15,019 nt of DNA from DASUMP01 sp036277635 (GCA_036277635.1 DASUMP010000087.1:1-15019); one strand, 5' to 3'; counted from the first letter of the stretch, positions 1-7,489 are shown. Made by a program: numbers and translations. The notes: generated by a model from the sequence alone, not told the origin.

Positions 1-581
1 GTGACGCCGTAGCGGCCGAGCTCGGCGGCTTCCACCAATGTCAGCGCGGCGATGCCGGCTTTGGCCGCCGAGTAGGCGCCCTGCCCGACACTGCCCATCA
101 AGCCGGCGCCCGACGAGGTGTTCACGATGCGGGCGTCGACCGATTCGCCCGCCTTCGCCTGCTCGCGCCAGTGCTCCGCAGCGAACCGCGTCGGTGCGAA
201 GTGACCCTTCAGGTGCACGCGGATCACCGCGTCCCACTCCTCTTCGGACGAGGACACCAGCATCCGATCGCGGAGGAACCCCGCGTTGTTGACCAGCACG
301 TCGAGTCGGCCGAACGCGTCGAGCGTGCTCTGCACCAGACGTGCGGCGCCGTCGAAGGTGGCGATGTCGTCGACGTTCGCGACGGCCGCGCCGCCCGCCG
401 CGACGATCTCCTCGACGACGGCGTGCGCGGGCCCGCCTCCGCCGCCGGTGCCGTCGCGCTCGACCCCGAGGTCGTTCACGACCACCGACGCACCCTCGCG
501 CGCGAAGGCGAGCGCGTGGGCACGACCGATCCCGCGGCCGGCGCCCGTCACGATCACCACGCGGTCGTCGCAGACACCCAC
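1..581 (-). CDS. SDR-family oxidoreductase, Rv3548c-like (partial, C-terminus off the left edge)
   Basis: NAD(P)-dependent short-chain dehydrogenase, probably oxidising or reducing a hydroxyacyl-CoA in steroid ring degradation. The first 193 residues are in the window. They show the cofactor motif TGAGRGIG (12-19), an NDLG segment near residue 36 where an acidic residue would select NAD, NNAG (98-101), Ser157, and the catalytic Tyr170-x3-Lys174. The N-terminus MGVCDDRVVIVTG and the NDLG/LKGHF pattern match the Rv3548c and peroxisomal multifunctional-enzyme type of SDR as I remember them. In M. tuberculosis Rv3548c lies beside ipdAB in the KstR2 regulon, so its presence here fits the rest of the window. 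The start is GTG at 581, chosen because a perfect AGGAGG lies 8 nt upstream; another in-frame GTG 12 nt upstream would cut into that site. The gene is divergent from the LLM-family gene at 662. The exact substrate is unknown. Confidence 0.88.
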   Translation of the reverse strand, partial: MGVCDDRVVIVTGAGRGIGRAHALAFAREGASVVVNDLGVERDGTGGGGGPAHAVVEEIVAAGGAAVANVDDIATFDGAARLVQSTLDAFGRLDVLVNNAGFLRDRMLVSSSEEEWDAVIRVHLKGHFAPTRFAAEHWREQAKAGESVDARIVNTSSGAGLMGSVGQGAYSAAKAGIAALTLVEAAELGRYGV

Positions 582-661
582 GCGCGCCACCTCCTGAGCA
601 CTCCAACGGAACGTCTGAACCTAGCGGCGGCGAGTACCCTCCGGCGACCGCGGGAGGTGCG
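582..661. promoter_or_regulatory. Divergent promoter region between the SDR and LLM genes
   Basis: This 80-bp gap must hold both promoters. On the minus strand TAGGTT (positions 623 to 618) fits the actinobacterial TAnnnT -10 pattern and lies 37 nt before the SDR start. On the plus strand TACCCT (635-640) is a weaker candidate for the LLM gene, followed by GGGAGG (652-657) four bases before its ATG. No clear -35 element is visible, and the GATCTGACG-type palindrome found elsewhere in the window is absent. Confidence 0.4.
590..595 (-). promoter_or_regulatory. Shine-Dalgarno site AGGAGG that decides the SDR start
   Basis: On the minus strand AGGAGG sits 8 nt before the GTG at 581. It is one of the strongest ribosome-binding sites in the window and fixes the start of the leftmost gene. 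Confidence 0.8.
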
Positions 662-1501
662 ATGCGCTACGGCGTCACGATGTTCCTGACCGACCTCACG
701 ATGGCGCCGGCCGACCTCGCGATCGAAGCCGAGGCGCGCGGACTGTCGTCGTTGTACGTGCCCGAGCACACGCACATCCCGACCAGCCGTCGCACACCAC
801 CGCCGACCGGTGACGCCACGCTGCGCGACGAGTACAAGCGGACGCTCGACCCGTTCGTCGCGCTCGCGTCGGCGGCCGCGGTCACCGACCGGATCGAGCT
901 CGGAACTGGCATCTGTGTGGTCGCGCAGCACGAGCCGATCGTCACCGCGAAGGCCATCGCCACGCTCGACCATCTCGCGGGCGGGCGGTTCGTCTTCGGC
1001 ATCGGGTTCGGGTGGAACGCGGACGAGATCGAACACCACGGCGTCGAGATGTCGCGCCGGCGCGACGTCGCGCGCGAGCACGTGCTGGCGATGCGCGCGC
1101 TCTGGCAGCACGACGTCGCGAGCTTCCACGGTGAGTTCGTCGACTTCGCCGACTCGTGGTCGTGGCCGAAGCCGGCGCGCCCGGAGGGGCCGCCCGTGCT
1201 CATCGGCGGCGCTGCGGGACCGGTGCTGTTCCGGCACGTCGCCGAGTACGCCGACGGGTGGATCCCGATCGGTGGCGCGGGAGTGCGCGCCGCGCTCGAC
1301 GACCTCCGGCGCGCCTGCGATGCGGTCGGACGCGACGGGTCGACACTGCGGATCGTGCCGTTCGGCACCGTTCCCGATCCGGGCAAGCTCGACTACTACG
1401 CGGGGCTCGGCATCGACGAGGTCGTCCTCCGTCTGCCCGCGGCCGGCCGCGACGCGGTCCTGCCCGTGCTCGACCGCTACGCCGAGCTCGTCGGCGCGTA
1501 G
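662..1501 (+). CDS. F420-dependent LLM-class oxidoreductase (TIGR03619-like)
   Basis: A 279-residue luciferase-like (LLM) flavin/F420 oxidoreductase with a TIM-barrel fold, resembling the Rv2161c/Rv0953c group of F420-dependent enzymes. The N-terminus MRYGVTMFLTD begins the first beta strand. Further landmarks are YVPEHTHIP, the conserved block GTGICVVAQHEPIVTAKAIATL (given here only as a landmark), LAGGRF and GFGWNADE, and the central VLIGGAAGPVLFRHVAEYADGW. The ATG at 662 is the natural start: it follows GGGAGG, and upstream in-frame residues are arginine-rich shadow sequence. Members of this family reduce or oxidise diverse substrates with F420, and several lie in mycobacterial steroid clusters. 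A steroid role is therefore suggested only by position opposite the Rv3548c-like SDR. Length and motifs are complete. Confidence 0.85.
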   Translation: MRYGVTMFLTDLTMAPADLAIEAEARGLSSLYVPEHTHIPTSRRTPPPTGDATLRDEYKRTLDPFVALASAAAVTDRIELGTGICVVAQHEPIVTAKAIATLDHLAGGRFVFGIGFGWNADEIEHHGVEMSRRRDVAREHVLAMRALWQHDVASFHGEFVDFADSWSWPKPARPEGPPVLIGGAAGPVLFRHVAEYADGWIPIGGAGVRAALDDLRRACDAVGRDGSTLRIVPFGTVPDPGKLDYYAGLGIDEVVLRLPAAGRDAVLPVLDRYAELVGA

Positions 1502-1639
1502 GTCCCGGTCACGGCGGGCCGAAGGTCACGGAGTGAATCGCGGAGAACCGCCGACGGGCCATTCGACCCGTTCGCGTCATCACGCGATCCGCGATGCTGC
1601 CGAAACTCCCTCTGGACGAGAGGACTCGGGAGCGACGTG

Positions 1640-2014
1640 ATGCGTGACGACGATCGAGACCTGGCCGGCCTGCGGGGTCGCAAGGAGCGCGTGCTCGCTC
1701 CGTGCCCCGACTGCGGCGACGTGCGCGTGAGCATCCCGGCGTGCACGCTCCTGCGCTGCATGGACGACGGGCGCATGGCCGTCGCGTACCGCTGCCCCCG
1801 CTGCGGCCGGCGCGACAGCATCGATCTCACGCGGCAGCCCGATCGCGTCCCGGCCCTGCTCGACGCGGGTGTGCGGCTGCGGGTCTGGCACCTGCCGGCC
1901 GAGCTGCACGAACCGCATCCCGCCGGTGCGCCGTTCCAGCCCGAAGACGTCCTCGACTGGCACCTGCAGATGGACGAGCCGGGGTGGCTCGACGAGCTGC
2001 TCGGCGCCAGCTGA
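1640..2014 (+). CDS. Small zinc-ribbon protein, function unknown
   Basis: A 124-residue soluble protein with a four-cysteine zinc ribbon, CPDC (Cys22, Cys25) and CPRC (Cys52, Cys55), in the first half. The second half is acidic and tryptophan-rich and includes the segments HLPAELHEPH and DVLDWH. I recognise this as a recurrent actinobacterial architecture without an assigned function. The 30-residue spacing between the CxxC pairs suggests a rubredoxin-like knuckle that could bind nucleic acid or a partner protein. GTG at 1637 and ATG at 1640 are adjacent in frame; ATG is preferred. The ribosome-binding site is weak (GGGAG about 1628-1632). The stop codon lies inside an inverted repeat shared with the convergent M15 peptidase gene. 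The 138 bp upstream (1502-1639) show no other feature. Confidence 0.75.
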   Translation: MRDDDRDLAGLRGRKERVLAPCPDCGDVRVSIPACTLLRCMDDGRMAVAYRCPRCGRRDSIDLTRQPDRVPALLDAGVRLRVWHLPAELHEPHPAGAPFQPEDVLDWHLQMDEPGWLDELLGAS

Positions 2015-2050
2015 TCGCTCGGGTCGCCGCGATCCCCGCGGCGGCGATCA
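2012..2050. terminator. Bidirectional terminator-like inverted repeat spanning both stop codons
   Basis: Outer arms TGATCGC (2012-2018) and GCGATCA (2044-2050) are perfect complements, and each contains the TGA stop of one of the two convergent genes. An inner 7-bp GC-only stem, CGCCGCG (2025-2031) with CGCGGCG (2037-2043), closes a 5-nt loop and stacks directly on the outer stem on one side, with a 6-nt bulge on the other. There is no U-tract, so it would be an actinobacterial-type terminator or RNA-end stabiliser. Confidence 0.6.
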
Positions 2051-2923
2051 GCCGCCGGTCGACGAGAAGTGCTGCCAGTCCTTGATCGACTGGTAGTGCC
2101 CGCCCCATCCCCATCCGATCGCCGCGAACGCCTGCACGACGACATCGCCGTCGTGGATCATCCCGGGATCGGTGCGCGTGCGATCGACGTAGGGCGCGCC
2201 TGCGGGCGGGAGCACGGTGCCGTTGCTCGACCGGTACGGGTTCTGGATCGGGTTGATGTCGATCGCGCGCCCGTACGAGTGCTCCGACCACCGCGTCCCG
2301 CTCGTGGTGAGGCGGCAGTTGAAGCCCGACGTGTTGTTCGCGGCCATCGACGCGTCGTCGGAACCGCCGTACACGTCGACGAGCTGCATGCGCTCGATCG
2401 GGAACCGGGCTTGGAACAGCGTGTTCATCGCCGCGGCGACGCGCGACGCGACCTGCGCGTGCACGACCAGCTCGCCGGTGTGCGCAGCGTTGTCGAAGCC
2501 CCAGTACGTCAGGGTCATGAGCCGCAGGCTCGACAACCCCACCGGACAGCCCGGCCGCCACGACTTCGACATGCGTGCGGCGGTCGCGTCGTCGATCCAC
2601 GAGATCGTCGCGGTGTACGCGCCGTCGCGGTGCACCGTGGGCGGTGGCGTGCTGGGTGCCGGACGCGTCGTCGGGGTCGGGGGAGGGGGCGGTGGAGGCG
2701 TGGCCGTGCCCGCGGTCGTCGGGCTCGCCGACGGCGGTCGGTCGGTCGTCGACGACGTCGGCCGTGACGTGGTGACCCCGACGGTCGTCGTGGGCCCGGT
2801 GCGGCCCGAGGATGTGCTGGTCGTCGACGCGACGGCCGCGTCGGCCGGCTCATCGGTGTCGCCGCACGCGGCCGATCCCAGCAGGAGCGATCCGACGACG
2901 AGCGTGCTCGCGAGGCGGTGCAC
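2048..2923 (-). CDS. Secreted M15-family peptidase lipoprotein (D-Ala-D-Ala carboxypeptidase/VanY-like)
   Basis: A 291-residue peptidoglycan peptidase predicted to be anchored outside the membrane. Residues 1-20 form a lipoprotein signal peptide ending in GSAAC, with Cys20 as the likely lipidated residue; the -3 position is Ser rather than the usual Leu. Residues 21-97 are a Thr/Ser/Pro linker with a run of seven prolines, suited to reach through the cell wall. The catalytic domain (about 100-291) carries the M15 zinc motifs SEHSYGRAID (His215, Asp222) and KDWQHF (Asp282 as likely base, His285 as zinc ligand), with Cys126 and Cys203 as a possible disulfide. The GTG start at 2923 gives a clean signal peptide; longer versions overlap the divergent gene. 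It could cleave D-Ala-D-Ala or L-Ala-D-Glu bonds, which sequence alone does not decide. It does not look connected to steroid metabolism. Confidence 0.85.
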   Translation of the reverse strand: MHRLASTLVVGSLLLGSAACGDTDEPADAAVASTTSTSSGRTGPTTTVGVTTSRPTSSTTDRPPSASPTTAGTATPPPPPPPTPTTRPAPSTPPPTVHRDGAYTATISWIDDATAARMSKSWRPGCPVGLSSLRLMTLTYWGFDNAAHTGELVVHAQVASRVAAAMNTLFQARFPIERMQLVDVYGGSDDASMAANNTSGFNCRLTTSGTRWSEHSYGRAIDINPIQNPYRSSNGTVLPPAGAPYVDRTRTDPGMIHDGDVVVQAFAAIGWGWGGHYQSIKDWQHFSSTGG

Positions 2924-2948
2924 CCGCCGAGCGTAGGCAGAATGGGGT
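2924..2948. promoter_or_regulatory. 25-bp divergent promoter gap, possible leaderless start
   Basis: Only 25 bp separate the divergent starts at 2923 and 2949. The plus strand has CAGAAT at 2938-2943, five bases before the GTG, about the spacing expected of a -10 box for a leaderless mRNA. No Shine-Dalgarno sequence precedes either start. Confidence 0.3.
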
Positions 2949-3809
2949 GTGGTCGATGTGCACCTCGTCACCTGTCGCGCCCCTGTCGTGGAAGACGCCG
3001 ACCTCGTCCTCCTGGAACGCGCCCTGGCCGACCGCGGGATCGACGCGCGCGCCGTCGTCTGGGACGACCCGGGCGTCGACTGGGCAGCGGCCCCGGTCAC
3101 GATCGTGCGTTCGACGTGGGACTACACGGATCGACTCGCCGAGTTCCGCGCGTGGATCGACGTCGTCGCGGCCCGCTCGGCGCTGTGGAACCCGGCGCCG
3201 CTGCTCCACTGGAACGCGCACAAGTCGTACCTGTTGTCGTTGCACGCGCGTGGGGCGCCGGTCGTCCCGACCGTCGTGGTGACCGAAGGGGGCGCCGCGT
3301 CGCTCGACGCGATCGGTGACGCGCAGGACTGGGACGAGGTCGTCGTCAAGCCCGCCGTCGGCGTCGGCGCGAACGGCGCCGGTCGGTTCCGGCGCGGCGA
3401 CGCCGCCGGCCAACAGCACCTCGACGTGTCGCTGACACGCGGCGACGTGCTCGTCCAGCCGTTCGTCGACAGCATCGTGACGCGCGGGGAGGTCGCGATC
3501 GTCCGCCTCGACGGTGCGGTCACCCACGCCGTGTGCAAGCGCCCGGCCCCGCACGACTACCGGGTGCAGGAGAACTACGGGGGGCGCAACGAGCTGATCG
3601 ACCCGACGCCGGTGCTCGTGGAGCTGGCCGAGCGGGTCGTCGGCGTCCTTCCGGTCGAACCGCTGTACGCCCGCATCGACGTCGTCGAGCTCGCGGGGAC
3701 CTGGCACGTCCTCGAAGTCGAGGTGCTCGAGCCGTCGCTGTGGCTCGACCTGGCGCCGCCCGCCGCACTCGAGCGGTTCGCCGACGCGGTCGTGCGCCGT
3801 CTCCCCTGA
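2949..3809 (+). CDS. ATP-grasp ligase, DcsG/RimK-like
   Basis: A 286-residue ATP-grasp enzyme, a fold that uses ATP to make an acyl-phosphate and join it to an amine or other nucleophile. The motif RSTWDY (54-59) marks the substrate-side N-terminal domain in the group that includes the D-cycloserine ligase DcsG and many uncharacterised glutathione-synthetase-like proteins. The ATP-binding core has VVVKPAVGVGANG (131-143, with Lys134), VLVQPFVDSI (167-176), RGEVAIV (Glu181), ARID (241-244) and a C-terminal acidic cluster EVEVLEPSLW (Glu256, Glu258, Glu261) expected to bind Mg-ATP. The start is GTG, 25 bp from the divergent peptidase start and without a visible ribosome-binding site. Its substrate cannot be predicted. 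The divergent cell-wall peptidase leaves open a role in peptidoglycan or peptide modification, but this is weak evidence. Confidence 0.78.
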   Translation: MVDVHLVTCRAPVVEDADLVLLERALADRGIDARAVVWDDPGVDWAAAPVTIVRSTWDYTDRLAEFRAWIDVVAARSALWNPAPLLHWNAHKSYLLSLHARGAPVVPTVVVTEGGAASLDAIGDAQDWDEVVVKPAVGVGANGAGRFRRGDAAGQQHLDVSLTRGDVLVQPFVDSIVTRGEVAIVRLDGAVTHAVCKRPAPHDYRVQENYGGRNELIDPTPVLVELAERVVGVLPVEPLYARIDVVELAGTWHVLEVEVLEPSLWLDLAPPAALERFADAVVRRLP

Positions 3810-3884
3810 TCACCGAGGATCGCCGAGGCCGGCGGGGCGGCGCGCGATCATCACCGTCCCCGGTCGGAGAGGAGCAGCGTCGCG

Positions 3885-4103
3885 ATGGCACTCGGAGTGT
3901 TCGACGACGTCGGACCGTTCCCGGTCGAGTCGATGTCGTGCTTGCGGTGCGGCGTCGAGGCGCCGATGCGGTTCGCTGGACCGTGCCCGGAGTGCGCGAC
4001 GGCGCTGCGCGAGTCGGCGCGGCGCGACGCGAAGGTCGTCGACGCGGAGTACGTGCCGAAGACGAACGTCACCGCGAACGCGGTGGCGCTGAAGGACGAC
4101 TGA
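3885..4103 (+). CDS. Small conserved actinobacterial zinc-ribbon protein
   Basis: A 72-residue protein with a compact zinc ribbon, CLRC (Cys19, Cys22) and CPEC (Cys34, Cys37), separated by a short APMRFAGP loop. It has a conserved-looking tail, EYVPKTNVTANAVALKDD, which I recall from unassigned actinobacterial proteins of the same size. The start ATG has GGAGAGGAG just upstream. Length, the paired CxxC motifs and the strong ribosome-binding site support a real gene despite its small size. It is transcribed in the same direction as the ATP-grasp gene, 75 bp further on, and converges on fadA6. The function is unknown; a zinc-binding adaptor is a reasonable guess. Confidence 0.72.
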   Translation: MALGVFDDVGPFPVESMSCLRCGVEAPMRFAGPCPECATALRESARRDAKVVDAEYVPKTNVTANAVALKDD

Positions 4104-4130
4104 GCGACCTGCCGACGAGCGCGTCGCGGG

Positions 4131-5279
4131 CTACACGCGCTCGATGATCGTCACGTTCGCCTGGCCGCCACCTTCGCACATCGTCTGCAGGCCGTAGCGG
4201 CCGCCGGTGCGCTCCAGCTCGTGGAGCAGCGTCGTCATCAAGCGGGCGCCGGTCGCGCCCAACGGGTGACCGAGCGCGATCGCGCCGCCGTTCACGTTCA
4301 CGCGCGCGAGATCGGCGCCGGTCTCGCGCTGCCACGCCAGCACCACCGACGCGAACGCCTCGTTGATCTCGACCAGGTCGATGTCGGCCAGCGTCAACCC
4401 CGACTTCGCGAGCGCGTGCGCGGTCGCGGGGATCGGCGCGGTCAGCATCCACACGGGGTCGGCGCCGCGCACCGACAGGTGGTGGATACGGGCACGCGGT
4501 CGGAGTCCGTGGGTGCGCAGCGCGTCTTCCGACACGACCAGGATCGCGGCCGCGGCGTCGGAGATCTGCGACGACACCGCCGCAGTGAGCCGTCCGCCCT
4601 CGACGAGCGTGGGGAGCGACCGGATCTTGTCCCAGTTCGGTTCGCGCGGCCCTTCGTCGTGCGCGACGTCGCCGACCGGCGCGATCTCGCGCTCGAAGCG
4701 ACCCTCGGCGCGGGCACGGAGCGCGCGTTCGTGCGACTCGACCGCGAACGCTTCCATCTCGTCGCGCGTGACGTTCCACTTCTCGGCGATCATCTCCGCG
4801 GCGCGGAACTGGCTGACCTCTTGGTCGCCGTACCGGGCGTACCAGCCGCGTGATCCGGCGAACGGGTTCGCGAAGCCGAGCGGTTCGGCGACGGTCATCG
4901 CGGAGCTGATCGGGATCATGCTCATGTTCTGGACGCCACCCGCGACCACGACGTCTTGGGTGCCGCTCATCACTCCTTGCGCGGCGAAGTGCAGCGCCTG
5001 CTGCGACGACCCGCACTGACGATCGACGGTGGTCCCCGGCACCTCGTCGGGGAGGCCGGCGGCGAGCCAGCAGGTGCGAGCGATGTCGCCCGCCTGCGGT
5101 CCGATCGTGTCGACGCACCCGAACACGACGTCGTCGACGGCTGCGGGGTCGATGCCGCTGCGGTCGACGAGCGCGGCGATCGCGTGCGCACCGAGGTCGG
5201 CCGGGTGGACCTGCGCGAGACCGCCGCCCCGACGTCCGACGGGGGTGCGCACGGCGTCGACGATGTAAGCCTCGGTCAT
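4131..5279 (-). CDS. fadA6: Acetyl-CoA acyltransferase (thiolase) FadA6, steroid ring degradation
   Basis: A 382-residue thiolase that cleaves a 3-ketoacyl-CoA with CoA, in the HIP branch of cholesterol catabolism after ring C is opened. All thiolase signatures are present: nucleophile Cys89 in DRQCGSSQQA, GGVQNMS, NEAFA, His338 in GGAIALGHPLGATG, and Cys368 in CEGGGQAN. The sequence closely tracks M. tuberculosis FadA6 (Rv3556c) as I remember it, for example MTEAYIVDAVRT, VPGTTVDRQCGSS, IPISSAMTV, RYGDQE-SQFR-AE-IAEKWN and GGRYGLQTMCEGGG. It is the last gene of the operon that begins at 7453, 21 bp after the small acyl-CoA dehydrogenase gene, and has GAGGAG just before its ATG. It is therefore probably controlled by the palindrome at 7471-7489. 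A weak 5-bp hairpin (4113-4126) lies between it and the convergent zinc-ribbon gene. Confidence 0.92.
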   Translation of the reverse strand: MTEAYIVDAVRTPVGRRGGGLAQVHPADLGAHAIAALVDRSGIDPAAVDDVVFGCVDTIGPQAGDIARTCWLAAGLPDEVPGTTVDRQCGSSQQALHFAAQGVMSGTQDVVVAGGVQNMSMIPISSAMTVAEPLGFANPFAGSRGWYARYGDQEVSQFRAAEMIAEKWNVTRDEMEAFAVESHERALRARAEGRFEREIAPVGDVAHDEGPREPNWDKIRSLPTLVEGGRLTAAVSSQISDAAAAILVVSEDALRTHGLRPRARIHHLSVRGADPVWMLTAPIPATAHALAKSGLTLADIDLVEINEAFASVVLAWQRETGADLARVNVNGGAIALGHPLGATGARLMTTLLHELERTGGRYGLQTMCEGGGQANVTIIERV

Positions 5280-5300
5280 GGTGCTCCTCGAATCGCTGCG

Positions 5301-6284
5301 CTACAGGATCGCGCGCCCGACGCGCCGCCGGTGGGTGGTCGTGTCGCCCCAGGCTCGAGCGAGCGCCCACGCCCGCTTCATGAACAGGTGCAGGTCGTAC
5401 TCGGTCGTGTAGCCGATCGCGCCGTGGCACTGGAGGGCGACCCGCGCCGCGAGGGCGGCGGCTTCGTTCGCCTGGACCTTGCCCGCGCTCACGTGCGCCG
5501 AACGGTGCGGGTCGAGGGTCGCGATCGACACCGCGGCCCGGTACACGAGGGGGCGGGCGAACTCGAGCGCGAGGCGCGCGTTCGCGAGGTGGTGCTTCAC
5601 GGCTTGGAACGAGCCCACGGGCACGCCGAACTGGTGACGGTCGCGCACGTAGGCGACGGTCATGTCGATCATGCGCTCGGTCAATCCGAGCAGCTGCGCG
5701 GCGGTGCCGAGCGCGCCGCGGTCGTCGACGAGTGCGGCCGCGTCGGCGTCGCCGATCGCTTCGCCCGTCGTGTCGTCGGTGCCGAGCCACGACAGTCGGC
5801 GGGCACCGTCGATCGCGGGGCGCGGTTCGAGCGTGACGGCGTCGCGGGCGAACATGCGCACGCCGCTGTCGTCGCTCGCGATCACGAGGTCGCACGAGTC
5901 GGCCCACACGACGAACTCGTCGGTGCGTCCGGCGACGGTGGCGACGATCCGTCCGTGGGCGAGATCGGCGACCCGAGGATCGTGCGCGTCGCGCAGCAGC
6001 GGGATCGCGACCGCGGCCGTCTCGACGAGCGGTTCAGCGATCGCGTGGCGGCCCGTCTCTTCGAGGAGGGCAACGAGGTCGACCTCGGTGCCGTCGAGCC
6101 CGCCGGCGCTCGCGGGGGCGAGGAGCCCGACCACACCCATCTCGACGAGTGCGGGCCACAGTCCGGTGCGTCCGTCGGGGTTCGTCCACGCGTCGCGGAC
6201 GCGCGCCGGGGGGCACTCCTGCGTCAGGAGGTCGCGCAGCGCGTCGCGGAACGCGAGCTGCTCGTCGGTGAACGCGAACCGCAC
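5301..6284 (-). CDS. Acyl-CoA dehydrogenase, short steroid-type subunit (FadE32/FadE33-like)
   Basis: A 327-residue acyl-CoA dehydrogenase, shorter than the usual 380 residues, as is typical of one half of the heteromeric steroid acyl-CoA dehydrogenases of actinobacteria (ChsE pairs, IpdE1-IpdE2, FadE31-33). The N-terminal helical domain starts at MRFAFTDEQLAFRDAL. RDRHQFG (214-220) is the FAD-contact motif, and QCHGAIGYTTEYDLHLFMKR (286-305 approximately) closes the active site. Glu295 of GYTTE is the best candidate for the catalytic base in a two-subunit enzyme. It starts with GTG five bases after the stop of the larger partner and has no strong ribosome-binding site of its own, so translational coupling is likely. 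I infer that it oxidises a CoA-linked HIP-pathway intermediate. I cannot tell FadE32 from FadE33 from sequence alone. Confidence 0.86.
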   Translation of the reverse strand: MRFAFTDEQLAFRDALRDLLTQECPPARVRDAWTNPDGRTGLWPALVEMGVVGLLAPASAGGLDGTEVDLVALLEETGRHAIAEPLVETAAVAIPLLRDAHDPRVADLAHGRIVATVAGRTDEFVVWADSCDLVIASDDSGVRMFARDAVTLEPRPAIDGARRLSWLGTDDTTGEAIGDADAAALVDDRGALGTAAQLLGLTERMIDMTVAYVRDRHQFGVPVGSFQAVKHHLANARLALEFARPLVYRAAVSIATLDPHRSAHVSAGKVQANEAAALAARVALQCHGAIGYTTEYDLHLFMKRAWALARAWGDTTTHRRRVGRAIL

Positions 6285-6289
6285 CGGCG

Positions 6290-7453
6290 CTACTTCCGCG
6301 GCAGCCCGAGCAGGCGCTCGGCCACGACGTTGCGTTGGATCTCATTGGTGCCCGCGTAGATCGGACCCGACAGGGCGAACTGGTAGCCCTTCGTCCACGA
6401 GGCGAGCTCGCCGTCGACGAGCTCGGCGTGCGGACCGAGCAGGTCGAGCGCGAGCTCGTGCAGCCGCACGTCGAGCTCGGACCAGAACAGCTTCACGAGG
6501 CTCGCCTCCGGACCCGATCGCGCGCCGTCGACCAGTCGGGTCACGGTCCAGAACGTCTGCCAGCGGTACGCCTCGGCGTCGATCCACGCTTGCGTGATGC
6601 GGTCGCGCAATGCGTCGTCGTGTGCGCGCTCGGTGCCGTCGGCGAGCGAGTGGAAGAGCTCGATCAGGCGGGCGGCGGTCGCGAGGAAGCGACCGGGACT
6701 GCGCAACGTGAGCCCGCGCTCCGAGCCGGTCGTGGCCATCGCGACCGACCAGCCGTCGTTCGGCGCGCCGAGCACGTCGCGATCCGCGACGAACACGTCG
6801 TCGAGGAACACCTCGGCGAAGCCCGCGTCGCCGTCGAGGCGCTCGACCGGCCGCACGGTCACGCCGGGGGCGCGCAGGTCGACGAGGAAGTAGGTGAGGC
6901 CGCGGTGGCGCTCGGCGCTCGGATCGGTGCGGAACAGCCCGAACATGCGGTCGCAGAACGCGCCGCGTGTGGTCCACGTCTTCTGCCCGAACAGGCGCCA
7001 GCCGCCGGCGGCGTCGTCGCGCACGCCCCGGCTCTGGATGCCCGCGAGGTCGCTGCCGGCGTTCGGCTCGGACCAGCCTTGGCACCACGTCTCGGTGGCC
7101 GCGGCCATCGCGGGCAGGATCCGGGCCCGCTGCTCGTCGGTGCCGAACTCGAAGACGGTGGGCGCGAGCAAGAAGATGCCGTTCTGGGTGACGCGTTGCG
7201 GCGCACCCGCCCGGTAGTACTCCTCTTCGAAGACGAGCCACTCCCAGAGGCTGGCGCCGCGTCCGCCGTACTCGGGGGGCCAGGAGACGACGGCGTAGCC
7301 GGCGTCGAAGAGGCGGCGCTCCCACTCGAGGTGGGCGGCGAACCCCGCCGCGGTGTCGCCCGAGGGCAGCGGCTCGGCCGGCACGTTCGCGGCGAGCCAC
7401 GCCCGGCACTCGGCGCGGAACGCCTCCTCGCTGGCAGTGAAGGACAGGTCCAC
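6290..7453 (-). CDS. fadE31: Acyl-CoA dehydrogenase, large subunit, FadE31-like
   Basis: A 387-residue full-length acyl-CoA dehydrogenase and the first gene of the operon that continues with a short acyl-CoA dehydrogenase subunit and fadA6. WCQGWSEPNAGSDLAG (123-138) is the acyl-CoA/FAD signature. FLDDVFV (216-222) and GWSVAMATTGSERG follow it, and the protein ends in IYAGTNEIQRNVVAERLLGLPRK. In MCAD the residue after IY is the catalytic Glu; here it is Ala367, so the base probably comes from elsewhere, most simply from the partner subunit. The pattern SERGLTLRSPGRFLA and the order long-then-short subunit recall M. tuberculosis fadE31-fadE32. It starts with GTG at 7453, with only a weak GAGG upstream. 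The palindrome at 7471-7489 lies 18 bp before the start, so a regulator bound there could block transcription of all three genes. Confidence 0.85.
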   Translation of the reverse strand: MDLSFTASEEAFRAECRAWLAANVPAEPLPSGDTAAGFAAHLEWERRLFDAGYAVVSWPPEYGGRGASLWEWLVFEEEYYRAGAPQRVTQNGIFLLAPTVFEFGTDEQRARILPAMAAATETWCQGWSEPNAGSDLAGIQSRGVRDDAAGGWRLFGQKTWTTRGAFCDRMFGLFRTDPSAERHRGLTYFLVDLRAPGVTVRPVERLDGDAGFAEVFLDDVFVADRDVLGAPNDGWSVAMATTGSERGLTLRSPGRFLATAARLIELFHSLADGTERAHDDALRDRITQAWIDAEAYRWQTFWTVTRLVDGARSGPEASLVKLFWSELDVRLHELALDLLGPHAELVDGELASWTKGYQFALSGPIYAGTNEIQRNVVAERLLGLPRK

Positions 7454-7470
7454 GTCGGGTCGCCTCGGGA

Positions 7471-7489
7471 ATCTGACGGAGCGTCAGAT
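7471..7489. promoter_or_regulatory. Palindromic operator, copy 1 (fadE31-fadA6 operon)
   Basis: A perfect inverted repeat: ATCTGACG (7471-7478), GAG spacer, CGTCAGAT (7482-7489). The same core occurs in front of ipdA. On the minus strand TACGAT (7493 to 7488) fits the TAnnnT -10 pattern and overlaps the palindrome edge, so the start of transcription would fall inside the palindrome, a position expected for repression. Size and symmetry fit a TetR-family dimer, but no regulator gene is in the window. Confidence 0.75.

Noticed and set aside
2673..2698. G-rich tract within the peptidase gene as a second G-quadruplex
   Set aside because: Only three runs of three or more G are present, and the G-richness is explained by the proline codons of the linker on the other strand.
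2924..3100. N-terminal extension of the M15 peptidase to a start at 3100
   Set aside because: The extra 59 residues overlap the divergent ATP-grasp gene and would bury the lipoprotein signal peptide.
4113..4126. Hairpin CGACG-AGCG-CGTCG between the small zinc-ribbon gene and fadA6 as a terminator
   Set aside because: A 5-bp stem without a U-tract is expected by chance in DNA of this composition.
4069..5907. 612-codon open frame on the minus strand over fadA6 and the short acyl-CoA dehydrogenase
   Set aside because: It runs out of frame across two clear enzymes, and its product is mostly Arg/Asp/Ala low-complexity sequence typical of shadow frames in high-GC DNA.
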